Part shown: one piece after another, positions 34,392 to 42,978 of the stretch | How positions within the stretch are numbered: position 1 is the stretch's first letter | Layout: each line of letters begins with the position of its first letter | NCBI GenBank assembly: GCA_934085875.1 | Contig: CAKOHQ010000002.1 | Location: 1-57,938 of the forward strand | Source: an uncultured Bacilli bacterium | Lineage (GTDB): Bacteria; Bacillota_I; Bacilli_A; RF39; UBA660 | Direction of reading: 5' to 3' | DNA: 57,938 bases | Program-made: the position numbers and the translations under genes | The notes under the pieces: model-generated | Seen by the model: only the letters and a program-made list of their open reading frames with translations | The model's database searches: none | Told to the model about the DNA's origin: nothing

Positions 34392-35258
34392 TTATTTAAT
34401 TAAAATTTTCTTATATTCTTTAAAACTTTCTACTATTTCTGTATCTTTTATATTTAATTTATTCATTATAAAACTTATGTCTTGATTAGGATATTGATTA
34501 ATTATATCTAACACTTTTAATACATTTTCAAAACTACATCCATTATTTTTAATAAATGGTACTGCTAAAAGTATTGCGATACAGTATTCTAAGTCAACCG
34601 TATATTTAAGTCTATTTTGTTTTTTAAACATCTTAAGTGTTATTTCTTTTAAAATACTAATATCTTCTAATCTGTCAGATAAATCTCCTAATTTATATTT
34701 TGATGCAAATGATAATTCTCCTAATATACTTGGAAATTCTGCATATTTTTCTGATATATTTTCTAAATGAAGTAGTTCGTGTAATAAAGTTACATTTTCT
34801 TTGCTATAAAGCATAATAATATTTTGTGTTCTTAATGGTAAACACGCATTTAAATCTGGATCACTAGTTTTAATAAAATAAACGTTACTAATAAGTGACA
34901 AATATTTTTTATATCCTATATAATCAATTAATAAATCAGTATTCTTACATTTTTTATATCCTACAAATATTGTTGTGTCTATATGACTTACTATTTCTTT
35001 CATAAACTCAAATTCACTTTCATTAAATTTTTGTTCTTCTTTAAAGTCTTGATATTTTAACCATTCTCTATATTTTTTTCTAAAATTTTTATCAACAATC
35101 ATCTGTTTTGATATAATTAAATTTGCTAATAATCTTTTATTATATTTATTATCATTCAAATCTTTATGTATATCAAAAATATCATAAACAATATTTTCAT
35201 CTTTAGTAAAATCACTTTTTCTGAAACAATCTCTCATGTATAAAAATAATTCTTCCAT
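34392..35258 (-). CDS. Putative HExxH metallopeptidase, unknown family
   Basis: A 288-residue helical cytoplasmic protein with H160-E-L-L-H164 followed by A-E174-F-P-S-I-L-G-E181, a spacing that resembles M3 peptidases (HExxH then E in a conserved F-P-S context). Length is half of a normal M3 enzyme and no other M3 part is recognisable. Second of three HExxH proteins in the window. Start about 9 bases behind AGGGGAATTTAT. Upstream of a tRNA-Met terminator. Confidence 0.55.
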   Translation of the reverse strand: MEELFLYMRDCFRKSDFTKDENIVYDIFDIHKDLNDNKYNKRLLANLIISKQMIVDKNFRKKYREWLKYQDFKEEQKFNESEFEFMKEIVSHIDTTIFVGYKKCKNTDLLIDYIGYKKYLSLISNVYFIKTSDPDLNACLPLRTQNIIMLYSKENVTLLHELLHLENISEKYAEFPSILGELSFASKYKLGDLSDRLEDISILKEITLKMFKKQNRLKYTVDLEYCIAILLAVPFIKNNGCSFENVLKVLDIINQYPNQDISFIMNKLNIKDTEIVESFKEYKKILIK

Positions 35259-35314
35259 ATAAATTCCCCTTTATGCATAAAAGATATATTAACATATTTT
35301 AGTATAAAGTCAAG

Positions 35315-35348
35315 AAAAAAACAAATTCAGTAATTTTGAATTTGTTTG
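35315..35348 (-). terminator. Terminator of tRNA-Met
   Basis: On the minus strand CAAATTC and GAATTTG flank a nine-base loop and are followed by TTTTTTT. Confidence 0.75.
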
Positions 35349-35357
35349 TATTTCAAA

Positions 35358-35434
35358 TGGTAGCGGCGGAGAGGGTCGAACTCCCGACCTACCGGGTATG
35401 AACCGGTCGCTCTAGCCAACTGAGCTACACCGCC
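35358..35434 (-). tRNA. tRNA-Met (anticodon CAT, elongator type)
   Basis: Seventy-seven bases with encoded CCA. Acceptor GGCGGTG pairs with CGCCGCT (G-U at the first and sixth pairs); anticodon loop TTCATAC. The first base pair is G-U rather than the unpaired C-A of initiators, and the anticodon stem lacks three G-C pairs of initiators, so elongator. A CAT anticodon can also be modified to read Ile ATA; the body resembles Met. Confidence 0.9.
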
Positions 35435-35487
35435 ATCGATAAGAACAAATTAATTATAACAAATATAACTTGTTCTTGCAAGCATTT

Positions 35488-35679
35488 TTATTCTTCATTA
35501 TCTTTTTTTATTTCAATAACTTCTTTTCCTTTATAATTACCACATTCTGTACATGCTCTATGAGGTTTGATAACTGCACCACATTTTGTACAAGTTGTCA
35601 TTCCTGGTAATTCTTTCTTTAAATGAGTACGACGCATTCTCTTTTTAGTTTTACTTGTTCTTCTAAATGGAACTGCCAT
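35488..35679 (-). CDS. rpmF: 50S ribosomal protein L32
   Basis: Short basic large-subunit protein: M-A-V-P-F-R-R-T-S-K-T-K-K-R-M-R-R-T-H then a zinc ribbon C-T-K-C-G and C-T-E-C-G. 63 residues. It follows the yceD-like gene by 18 bases, the conserved order in bacteria. Start behind AAGGAGTGATATT. Confidence 0.97.
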   Translation of the reverse strand: MAVPFRRTSKTKKRMRRTHLKKELPGMTTCTKCGAVIKPHRACTECGNYKGKEVIEIKKDNEE

Positions 35680-35697
35680 AATATCACTCCTTCCTTA

Positions 35698-36111
35698 TTA
35701 TTCACTTATTAATTCCCATCCATCCCCAGATGTGTTGGAAGGTTTTATATCTTTAGACACAACACGAATGGGAATTTCCAATACAATATTCTCCCATAAA
35801 ACTGGAGATATTTCAAGTGTATTTTTATTATTTTTGTAAATTTCTTCAAATTTTCCTATATTTTCTTCAATACTAGTATCAAAATCATATGGTACATCAA
35901 CTAATGAAACAGCGCAAGGTAAAATCATTCTACCAGTAATTTTTAATTCAAAATTAATATTATCTTCATAATCTACGTTGATTAATCCAGAAACGTGTAA
36001 ATTTTCCAGTTTTCTAATATCAGTATTCTTATAATAAGATTCATCAATATTAAAATCACTATCAACTTCTATTTTACCAAATCTATTTAAATAATTTAAA
36101 TCTATTTTCAT
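35698..36111 (-). CDS. yceD: YceD/DUF177 family protein
   Basis: DUF177 protein of 137 residues, always encoded before rpmF and linked to 23S rRNA/large-subunit biogenesis. Recognised by position and by the pattern V-S-G-L-I-N-V-D-Y and M-I-L-P-C-A-V-S-L-V-D-V-P-Y-D-F; only one of the two usual cysteines remains. Ends acidic. Its ATG overlaps the stop of yneF (TAATG). Confidence 0.85.
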   Translation of the reverse strand: MKIDLNYLNRFGKIEVDSDFNIDESYYKNTDIRKLENLHVSGLINVDYEDNINFELKITGRMILPCAVSLVDVPYDFDTSIEENIGKFEEIYKNNKNTLEISPVLWENIVLEIPIRVVSKDIKPSNTSGDGWELISE

Positions 36112-36320
36112 TACATCATTTTATTCATTTGTTGCATTAATTGTTTTACTTGTTTTTGACTCGGTTTTCTACCCATACCACTCATCAAAGTTTCAATCAT
36201 TTTCTCATTTATAGGTGGATTCTTTTTAAAATATTTTTGCATATAATTCTTTGCTATAAAAAAACCTGCTAACCCACCTATTATTAATCCTACAAGTACC
36301 AATAATATATCATGTAACAT
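36111..36320 (-). CDS. yneF: YneF family membrane protein (UPF0154)
   Basis: A 69-residue protein with one N-terminal membrane helix (I-L-L-V-L-V-G-L-I-I-G-G-L-A-G-F-F) and the UPF0154 signature P-P-I-N-E-K-M-I-E-T-L-M-S-G-M-G-R-K-P-S-Q-K. Function unknown; conserved in Bacilli. It is directly downstream of a SirA-like gene, as in B. subtilis. Start behind AGGAGGGATATT. Confidence 0.92.
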   Translation of the reverse strand: MLHDILLVLVGLIIGGLAGFFIAKNYMQKYFKKNPPINEKMIETLMSGMGRKPSQKQVKQLMQQMNKMM

Positions 36321-36373
36321 AATATCCCTCCTCTTTTAAATTATACTAGATATAACGTATTTTTACAAGAAGT

Positions 36374-36814
36374 TTATTTCAATTTATCTTTAACAATGGC
36401 AAACTTATTTTTATTAAAATAATTATAATATTCGTTTATAAAATCACATACAAATAATTCTGTTAAATCTTTTAAATTATATAAAAAAACATTATCTAAT
36501 TCATTACTTTTTATTCTAATATGACTTTTATATATGATCATTTTACTCTCTTCTCCACTAAAATAATTATGATACATATGCGTATTTTTAAATTTAGTAT
36601 ATAATTCGTCATTTTTTAGTCTATCATAAATATATTTATTAAAAAAATCTATATTGATTGGCAAACATATTTCATTGAATAAATCAAACGCAGCCATTAC
36701 ATTTTTTTCTTTATAACCATAAATACTTTTAAATAGTGCATATAGATTACTAGGATTATTTATACCAATTAAACTATAATTTTTATTAATTTTAAATATA
36801 TAAAAAGTTTTCAA
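36374..36814 (-). CDS. SirA-like sporulation inhibitor of replication
   Basis: About 146 residues. In B. subtilis SirA (YneE) binds DnaA domain I and stops new rounds of replication when sporulation begins. The assignment rests on its position immediately upstream of yneF, its length and the general pattern (K-T-F-Y-I-F-K-I at the start, Y-A-L-F-K-S-I-Y, E-E-S-K-M-I-I-Y-K-S-H-I-R-I), not on a diagnostic residue. Start is the TTG at 36814 behind TAGGTGATTATA; an in-frame GTG at 36823 lies in that site. Otherwise it would be a hypothetical protein. Confidence 0.6.
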   Translation of the reverse strand: MKTFYIFKINKNYSLIGINNPSNLYALFKSIYGYKEKNVMAAFDLFNEICLPINIDFFNKYIYDRLKNDELYTKFKNTHMYHNYFSGEESKMIIYKSHIRIKSNELDNVFLYNLKDLTELFVCDFINEYYNYFNKNKFAIVKDKLK

Positions 36815-36939
36815 TATAATCACCTAAATAACTATATCAAAAACTTATTATTTATTTTGTCGAAGCTTGTTTTTAAGACATTATTAATATATTTTTAAAA
36901 TTACAAATCACTAGATTAATCAATTAAATTATACACAAA

Positions 36940-36964
36940 CTAAAAAGAACAAATCATTGTTCTT
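36940..36964 (-). terminator. Terminator of helD-like gene
   Basis: On the minus strand AAGAACAA-TGAT-TTGTTCTT followed by TTTAG. The T-run is short, so a moderate terminator. Confidence 0.7.
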
Positions 36965-36973
36965 CTACTCAAA

Positions 36974-38995
36974 TTAATTATTATTAAATATTATTAGTTC
37001 ATGTTGACTACGAGTTACTGCAACATAATACAAATACTTATCTTTATCAAAATTATTTATTATTATTACAGAATCAAATTCTAATCCTTTAGATGCATAA
37101 GCTGGTATAATTAAGAAATTTTTATTAAATTTATCAGTATCAATATCAACTATATTAATATCACTTATATTACTTTTAATATTATCATATATGATTTGTG
37201 CTTCTTCTATACTTTTTGTAATTAGTGCTACACTATTATATTTACTTCTTAAATCATTAATTTTATCTGTTAATAACTTATAATCTACTTTATCATACAC
37301 TTTAACAGGTATATTATTATTTCTTCTAACCGCACTAAAATATTTTAAACCTAATATTTTATTAGAATATTCTATAATTTCTGGACTAGATCTGTATGTT
37401 TTATTCAATTCAACATATTTACTAACTCCATCAAATACATTTTCTAACATATTTAAATTGTTATATTTATAAAAAGGATTAATAGTTTGATTAACATCAC
37501 CTAATATAGTAAAATCAGTATTTCTAAATAATAATTTAATTATTTTATATTGTAATAATGTATAATCTTGTGCTTCGTCAATTACAACTAACTTAGTACT
37601 AACTCTATAAGGTATATTTGAAAGTAAAAATTTAAGATATATAAATAAAGTTGAATCTTCATAATTTAATACTTTTTTATTTAAATTTTTTATATTTTCA
37701 TTTCTATTAAAATATCCTTTATAATTATTTAAAAACTCTTGACTATCAAAAAAACTTTTATAAATATCTTTCATTTTTATTGTTATATTTATATTTTTTA
37801 ACAATAATGCTTTTAATCTTACTTTATCTTGTTTTTTGCCATCATAATATCTATTATTTATCTTTTCTGCTATATAATCAAATTTATCAAATAAATTAAA
37901 TTTATTATATCTATTATGTAATAAATCATTTAATTCTTCTTTATCTATCACTTGTTCTTTATAAGTTATATTATTTATAAACCTAGTTAAATTAGTAATT
38001 GTTTTTGCATAATTCTCTAAAATAGGTATTATTTCATCACTAAGTTTATATTTTATTAAATCATTATTTTGATATTCATTTTTATAATATCTTGCTAAAA
38101 ATTCACTATATGATTCTACTCTATAATATTCTTTTATATATGTTGATGCAAATTCATGAAATGTTGTTATCAAAGTATTATCTTCTCCAAGTTCAGGAAG
38201 TACATTACCAATATACTCTTTAAATATATTATTAGGCGAAAATATTAGTACGTTGTTACTATTTAAATATTCTAATTTATATAACAAATATGCTATTCTA
38301 TGAAGTGCAACACTAGTCTTACCACTACCAGCAATACCTTGAACAATCAAGTTATTTGTTTTATCATCTCTTATAACTACATTTTGTTCTTGTTGTATAG
38401 TATTAACAATATTTTTCATATGTTCACTAGAATTTTCTTTTAATACCTTTTGAAGTACATCATCATCAATATTAATAGTTGTATCAAAAACATTATCTAG
38501 CTTACCATCACTTATTTGATATTGTCTTTTTAAAATTATTTCCCCGTCTATTTTTCCATCTGGAGAGTTGTAACTAGCAACACCTACTCCATAATCATAA
38601 AACATAGAACATATTGGACTACGCCAATCATACACGTAATAATTTAAATCTTCTTCTACATTAGTTATTCCAATATATATTTTATCTAGAATATTATTAG
38701 TTTTAAAATCTATTCTAGCAAAATAAGGTTTATTTTGAATAGAATATAATTTTTTAAATTTTTTCGCTTTCTGTTCTAGAAAAAATACTTCTAAATCATT
38801 ACTGCTTCTTAATGTTTTCATTTCAGCAGGATCAAGTTCTGCCTTATTATCCCACATCATCTTCTGAAACTCTCTTAATTTAGTTTCTTTGTCATAAAGA
38901 TCTGCACTAAGTATTGATATTTGTTTTCTAACAATACTTATAGTACTTTCAAGTTTTTGTTTTTCAAGTAAAAGATCATTTTTAGATATACTCAT
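36974..38995 (-). CDS. HelD-like UvrD/Rep-family ATPase
   Basis: Superfamily 1 helicase-like motor of 673 residues. The N-terminal coiled coil (residues 1-60, K-N-D-L-L-L-E-K-Q-K-L-E) enters the secondary channel of RNA polymerase in HelD proteins, which release stalled polymerase from DNA. Walker A is G-I-A-G-S-G-K-T-S-V-A-L-H-R, Walker B V-V-I-D-E-A-Q-D, then G-D-V-N-Q-T-I-N-P and the C-terminal Y-V-A-V-T-R-S. Start at 38995 behind TATGGAGGTAAA; the ATG at 39031 has no ribosome site. Confidence 0.9.
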   Translation of the reverse strand: MSISKNDLLLEKQKLESTISIVRKQISILSADLYDKETKLREFQKMMWDNKAELDPAEMKTLRSSNDLEVFFLEQKAKKFKKLYSIQNKPYFARIDFKTNNILDKIYIGITNVEEDLNYYVYDWRSPICSMFYDYGVGVASYNSPDGKIDGEIILKRQYQISDGKLDNVFDTTINIDDDVLQKVLKENSSEHMKNIVNTIQQEQNVVIRDDKTNNLIVQGIAGSGKTSVALHRIAYLLYKLEYLNSNNVLIFSPNNIFKEYIGNVLPELGEDNTLITTFHEFASTYIKEYYRVESYSEFLARYYKNEYQNNDLIKYKLSDEIIPILENYAKTITNLTRFINNITYKEQVIDKEELNDLLHNRYNKFNLFDKFDYIAEKINNRYYDGKKQDKVRLKALLLKNINITIKMKDIYKSFFDSQEFLNNYKGYFNRNENIKNLNKKVLNYEDSTLFIYLKFLLSNIPYRVSTKLVVIDEAQDYTLLQYKIIKLLFRNTDFTILGDVNQTINPFYKYNNLNMLENVFDGVSKYVELNKTYRSSPEIIEYSNKILGLKYFSAVRRNNNIPVKVYDKVDYKLLTDKINDLRSKYNSVALITKSIEEAQIIYDNIKSNISDINIVDIDTDKFNKNFLIIPAYASKGLEFDSVIIINNFDKDKYLYYVAVTRSQHELIIFNNN

Positions 38996-39099
38996 TTTAC
39001 CTCCATAAAATGTCTTTAAAAAACTAAGCAAATTAATAATAACATAATAATATAGTTAAAGGCAATACATTTTATGTTATTTATTAAAAATAGAAGAGT

Positions 39100-40092
39100 T
39101 TAATTTTCTTCTACATAAAAATTAGGTTTTATCAAAAGTTCTAATTTTTTTCCATTTGTTTTTAGATCGCTATCATCAATTTTTGTGGCAGCACTATATA
39201 TATTTCCTCCACCATTCATTATATTCATTATTTTACTCACATCAATTTTTCCATTACTTCTTGCACTTATTGATATTAATTCCTTGTCAATTAAACCTAC
39301 TGCAAATGCTGCATCAGTTTTAAATTTTAACAAATAATCTGCAACTTTTGCTAATTCTTCTTTTGTATAAATTACATCTTCATCAGCAATACATAATCCT
39401 ATTTTATAAGTGATAAATTTAGCTTTATTTACTAGATTTTGTACTTTTCTATCACTACCAAAATCCATTTCAAAAAATTCATTTACTCTATTTATATCCG
39501 CACCATAACTCATTAATTTAGATCCTATTTCCAATGTTTTGCTACTACAATTTTGTGAATAGTATTTTGTATCTAAATATATTCCTGCTAAAAGATAATT
39601 AGCTAGATTCTTTGTAAATTTTATTTTATATATCATAAGCAAATCAGTAATTATTTCGCTCGTACTAGATACATCAGATAAAATATAATTATATTCAGTT
39701 TCTATTGGATATTTAGTTTGTGTATGATGATCTATAACAATTATATTTTTAAAATGTTGTAAATAATTAGAACATGGCAATAAATCTTTACTACTAACAT
39801 CTAAGGTTATCAATAAATCCTGATTACTTTTTATTTTGTTGTATTCTTCATTATTTATATAGTTAATTATTGAATTAGTACTATTTATCATTTCTTTAAC
39901 ACCTTGTTGTATTACTTCTTTTTCATCACATAGTATATATACATCAGTATTAAATTTTTTTATTATTTCACTCATTGCAATACAAGAGGCTATTGAATCA
40001 TAATCAGCGCCAATATGTCCAGATAATATAACTTGTTTTGATTTGCTAATTTTTTCTTCTAAAACTTTTTTTAAATCCAAAATATTTGTCAT
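39100..40092 (-). CDS. DHH/DHHA1 phosphoesterase, GdpP/Pde2/NrnA-like
   Basis: Manganese-dependent phosphodiesterase of 330 residues: S-G-H-I-G-A-D-Y-D-S-I, L-D-V-S-S, I-D-H-H and the substrate-binding G-G-G-N in the C-terminal DHHA1 domain (S-A-R-S-N-G-K-I-D-V-S-K-I-M). The DHHA1 part is closest in pattern to GdpP (c-di-AMP hydrolysis), but the membrane, PAS and GGDEF parts of GdpP are absent. So it may hydrolyse pApA/c-di-AMP or short RNA. Start at 40092 behind GGGTGATTTT; an ATG at 40104 overlaps that site. Confidence 0.85.
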   Translation of the reverse strand: MTNILDLKKVLEEKISKSKQVILSGHIGADYDSIASCIAMSEIIKKFNTDVYILCDEKEVIQQGVKEMINSTNSIINYINNEEYNKIKSNQDLLITLDVSSKDLLPCSNYLQHFKNIIVIDHHTQTKYPIETEYNYILSDVSSTSEIITDLLMIYKIKFTKNLANYLLAGIYLDTKYYSQNCSSKTLEIGSKLMSYGADINRVNEFFEMDFGSDRKVQNLVNKAKFITYKIGLCIADEDVIYTKEELAKVADYLLKFKTDAAFAVGLIDKELISISARSNGKIDVSKIMNIMNGGGNIYSAATKIDDSDLKTNGKKLELLIKPNFYVEEN

Positions 40093-40202
40093 AAAATCAC
40101 CCATGTATCACTATTATAATAGTTATTTTATTTTTGTCAATCAGTAAATTTTTCGAGTAATTTTATTTAATATTTAAATTTTTTATTTTTTTATATATTA
40201 GG

Positions 40203-40250
40203 AAAAAAGACTAAGATTATATAAGAGTCATAATAGTCATCTCAGTCTTT
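40203..40250 (-). terminator. Terminator of ppdK
   Basis: On the minus strand AAAGACTGAGAT and ATCTTAGTCTTT form a stem with one mismatch around a 25-base loop, ending in TTTTTT. Confidence 0.8.
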
Positions 40251-40255
40251 AAATA

Positions 40256-42889
40256 TTATTTATTATTTCTTTCATTAATTGCAGCTTGTGCAGCAGCAAG
40301 TCTTGCAACTGGAACTCTAAATGGTGAACAAGATACATAATCAAGTCCTACATTATGATAGAATTCTATTGATTTAGGATCTCCACCAGTTTCTCCACAT
40401 ACACCTAAATGTATATCATTTCTAGTTGATTTACCTAATTTAACAGCTGTTTCAATTAATTTACCAACACCTTTTTGGTCAAGTGTTTTAAATGGATCTT
40501 CTTCATAAATTTTATTTTCATAATATGAAGGTAAGAATTTACCAGCGTCATCTCTTGAGAATCCAAATGTCATTTGAGTTAAATCGTTAGTACCAAATGA
40601 GAAGAATTCAGCTTCTTTAGCGATTTCATCTGCTGTTAAAGCAGCTCTTGGTATTTCAATCATTGTACCAACTTTATATTCTAATTCAATATTAGCATTC
40701 TTTATTTCCTCATCAGCAGTTTTAACAACTACATCTTTAACATATTTAAGTTCTTTAACTTCTCCAACTAATGGAATCATTATTTCAGGAACTACATTCC
40801 AATCGCTATGTTTTTTCTTTGTATTTATTGCAGCACGAATAACTGCTTTAGTTTGCATTTTTGCAATTTCTGGATAAGTAACTGCAAGTCTGCATCCACG
40901 ATGTCCCATCATAGGGTTAAATTCATGAAGTGAAGCAATTATTTCTTTAATTCTTTCAACACTCTTACCTTGAGCTTTTGCTAATTTTTCAATGTCTGCT
41001 TCTTCTGTTGGAACGAATTCATGTAGAGGTGGATCTAAATATCTAATTACAACTGAATCACCTTCTAAAGCTTCATATAATGCTTCAAAATCACCTTGTT
41101 GGTATGGTAATATTTTATCTAATGCTATTTCTCTTTCTTCTACTGTATCAGCACAAATCATTTCTCTGAATGCTGCAATTCTATCTGCTTCAAAGAACAT
41201 ATGCTCTGTTCTACATAAACCAATACCTTCAGCACCTAATTCATGTGCCTTTTTTGCATCTCTAGGTGTATCTGCATTAGTTCTAACTTTAAGTCTTCTA
41301 AATTTATCAGCCCAATTCATAACCCTTTCAAATTCACCAACTATTTGAGCGTCAACAGTTTTAATAATACCATCATAGATATTTCCTGTAGTACCATCTA
41401 TTGATATAAAATCACCTTCATGATATGTTTTACCAGCTAAAGTGAATTTCTTATTTTCTTCATCCATAGCAATATCACCACATCCTGATACGCAACAAGT
41501 ACCCATACCACGTGCAACAACTGCTGCATGGCTTGTCATACCACCACGAACTGTTAAAATACCTTGACTAGCTTTCATACCAGTTATATCTTCTGGAGAA
41601 GTTTCAAGTCTTACTAATACAACTTTTTCTCCTCTTTCATTCCATACTACAGCATCTTCAGCAGTAAATACAATCTTACCACAAGCAGCTCCAGGTGAAG
41701 CTCCAAGTCCTTTTCCAACTGGTTTAGATTTCTTTAATTCTTCTGTATCAAATTGTGGATGAAGTAATGTATCTAAATTTCTTGGATCAATCATTGCAAC
41801 AGCTTCTTCTTCAGTACGCATACCTTCATCAACTAAATCACATGCAATTTTTAAAGCAGCTTGTGCAGTTCTTTTACCATTTCTAGTTTGTAACATATAA
41901 AGTTTACCATGTTCAACAGTAAATTCCATATCTTGCATATCTCTATAATGACTTTCTAGAGTTTTACAAACTTCCTTAAATTCTTTAAAAGCTTCTGGGA
42001 ATTTATTTTCCATTTCACTTATATGCATTGGAGTTCTAACACCTGCAACAACATCTTCACCTTGTGCATTAGTTAAGAATTCTCCAAATAAACCTTTTTC
42101 TCCAGTAGCTGGATCTCTTGTAAATGCAACACCAGTACCACAATCATCTCCCATATTACCAAATGCCATTGATTGTACGTTTACAGCAGTTCCCCATGAA
42201 TAAGGAATATCATTATCTCTTCTATAAACATTAGCTCTTGGATTATCCCATGAACGGAATACAGCTTTAATAGCACCCATTAATTGTTCTTTTGGATCAG
42301 TTGGGAAATCACTACCAATTTTAGATTTATATTCTTCTTTAAATAAACGTGCTAACTCTTTTAAATCATCAGCATCAAGTTCAATATCTTGAGTAACACC
42401 TTTCTTTTCTTTCATTTCATCAATAAGTTGTTCAAAGTATTTTTTACCTACTTCCATAACAACATCTGAATACATTTGAATAAATCTTCTATAACAGTCC
42501 CATGCCCATCTAGGATTATTAGTTTTTTCTGCTATTGATTCTACAACTTCTTCATTTAAACCTAAATTTAAAATTGTATCCATCATACCTGGCATACTTG
42601 CTCTTGCACCACTTCTTACTGAAACTAATAATGGATTCTCTTTATCTCCAAATTTTTTACCAGTTTCATCTTCTAATTTTAGAATATATTCATTAATTTG
42701 TGCTTGAATATCTTCATTAATTTCTCTACCATCTTCATAGTACTTAGTACATGCTTCAGTAGTAACTGTAAAACCTTGAGGTACAGGTAAGCCAATACTT
42801 GTCATTTCTGCTAAGTTTGCACCTTTACCACCTAAAAGGTTTCTCATATCTTTATTTCCTTCTTTAAAGGAATATACATATTTTGTCAT
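40256..42889 (-). CDS. ppdK: Pyruvate, phosphate dikinase
   Basis: Interconverts pyruvate, ATP and phosphate with PEP, AMP and pyrophosphate; common in anaerobes that use a PPi-linked glycolysis. Order of domains: ATP-grasp (G-G-K-G-A-N-L-A-E-M, S-V-R-S-G-A-R-A-S-M-P-G-M-M-D-T), swivelling histidine domain (G-G-M-T-S-H-A-A-V-V-A-R-G-M-G) and PEP/pyruvate barrel (G-L-C-R-T-E-H-M-F, G-V-C-G-E-T-G-G-D-P with catalytic cysteine). 877 residues, full length. Start behind GGAGGGTAAGAGAT. No regulatory-protein gene is adjacent. Confidence 0.99.
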   Translation of the reverse strand: MTKYVYSFKEGNKDMRNLLGGKGANLAEMTSIGLPVPQGFTVTTEACTKYYEDGREINEDIQAQINEYILKLEDETGKKFGDKENPLLVSVRSGARASMPGMMDTILNLGLNEEVVESIAEKTNNPRWAWDCYRRFIQMYSDVVMEVGKKYFEQLIDEMKEKKGVTQDIELDADDLKELARLFKEEYKSKIGSDFPTDPKEQLMGAIKAVFRSWDNPRANVYRRDNDIPYSWGTAVNVQSMAFGNMGDDCGTGVAFTRDPATGEKGLFGEFLTNAQGEDVVAGVRTPMHISEMENKFPEAFKEFKEVCKTLESHYRDMQDMEFTVEHGKLYMLQTRNGKRTAQAALKIACDLVDEGMRTEEEAVAMIDPRNLDTLLHPQFDTEELKKSKPVGKGLGASPGAACGKIVFTAEDAVVWNERGEKVVLVRLETSPEDITGMKASQGILTVRGGMTSHAAVVARGMGTCCVSGCGDIAMDEENKKFTLAGKTYHEGDFISIDGTTGNIYDGIIKTVDAQIVGEFERVMNWADKFRRLKVRTNADTPRDAKKAHELGAEGIGLCRTEHMFFEADRIAAFREMICADTVEEREIALDKILPYQQGDFEALYEALEGDSVVIRYLDPPLHEFVPTEEADIEKLAKAQGKSVERIKEIIASLHEFNPMMGHRGCRLAVTYPEIAKMQTKAVIRAAINTKKKHSDWNVVPEIMIPLVGEVKELKYVKDVVVKTADEEIKNANIELEYKVGTMIEIPRAALTADEIAKEAEFFSFGTNDLTQMTFGFSRDDAGKFLPSYYENKIYEEDPFKTLDQKGVGKLIETAVKLGKSTRNDIHLGVCGETGGDPKSIEFYHNVGLDYVSCSPFRVPVARLAAAQAAINERNNK

Positions 42890-42978
42890 ATCTCTTACCC
42901 TCCATTATTATCTGACTCATTTAGTATATCATAAAAAAAATATTGTAAACAATACTTTTTATACGTTTTTACAATATT

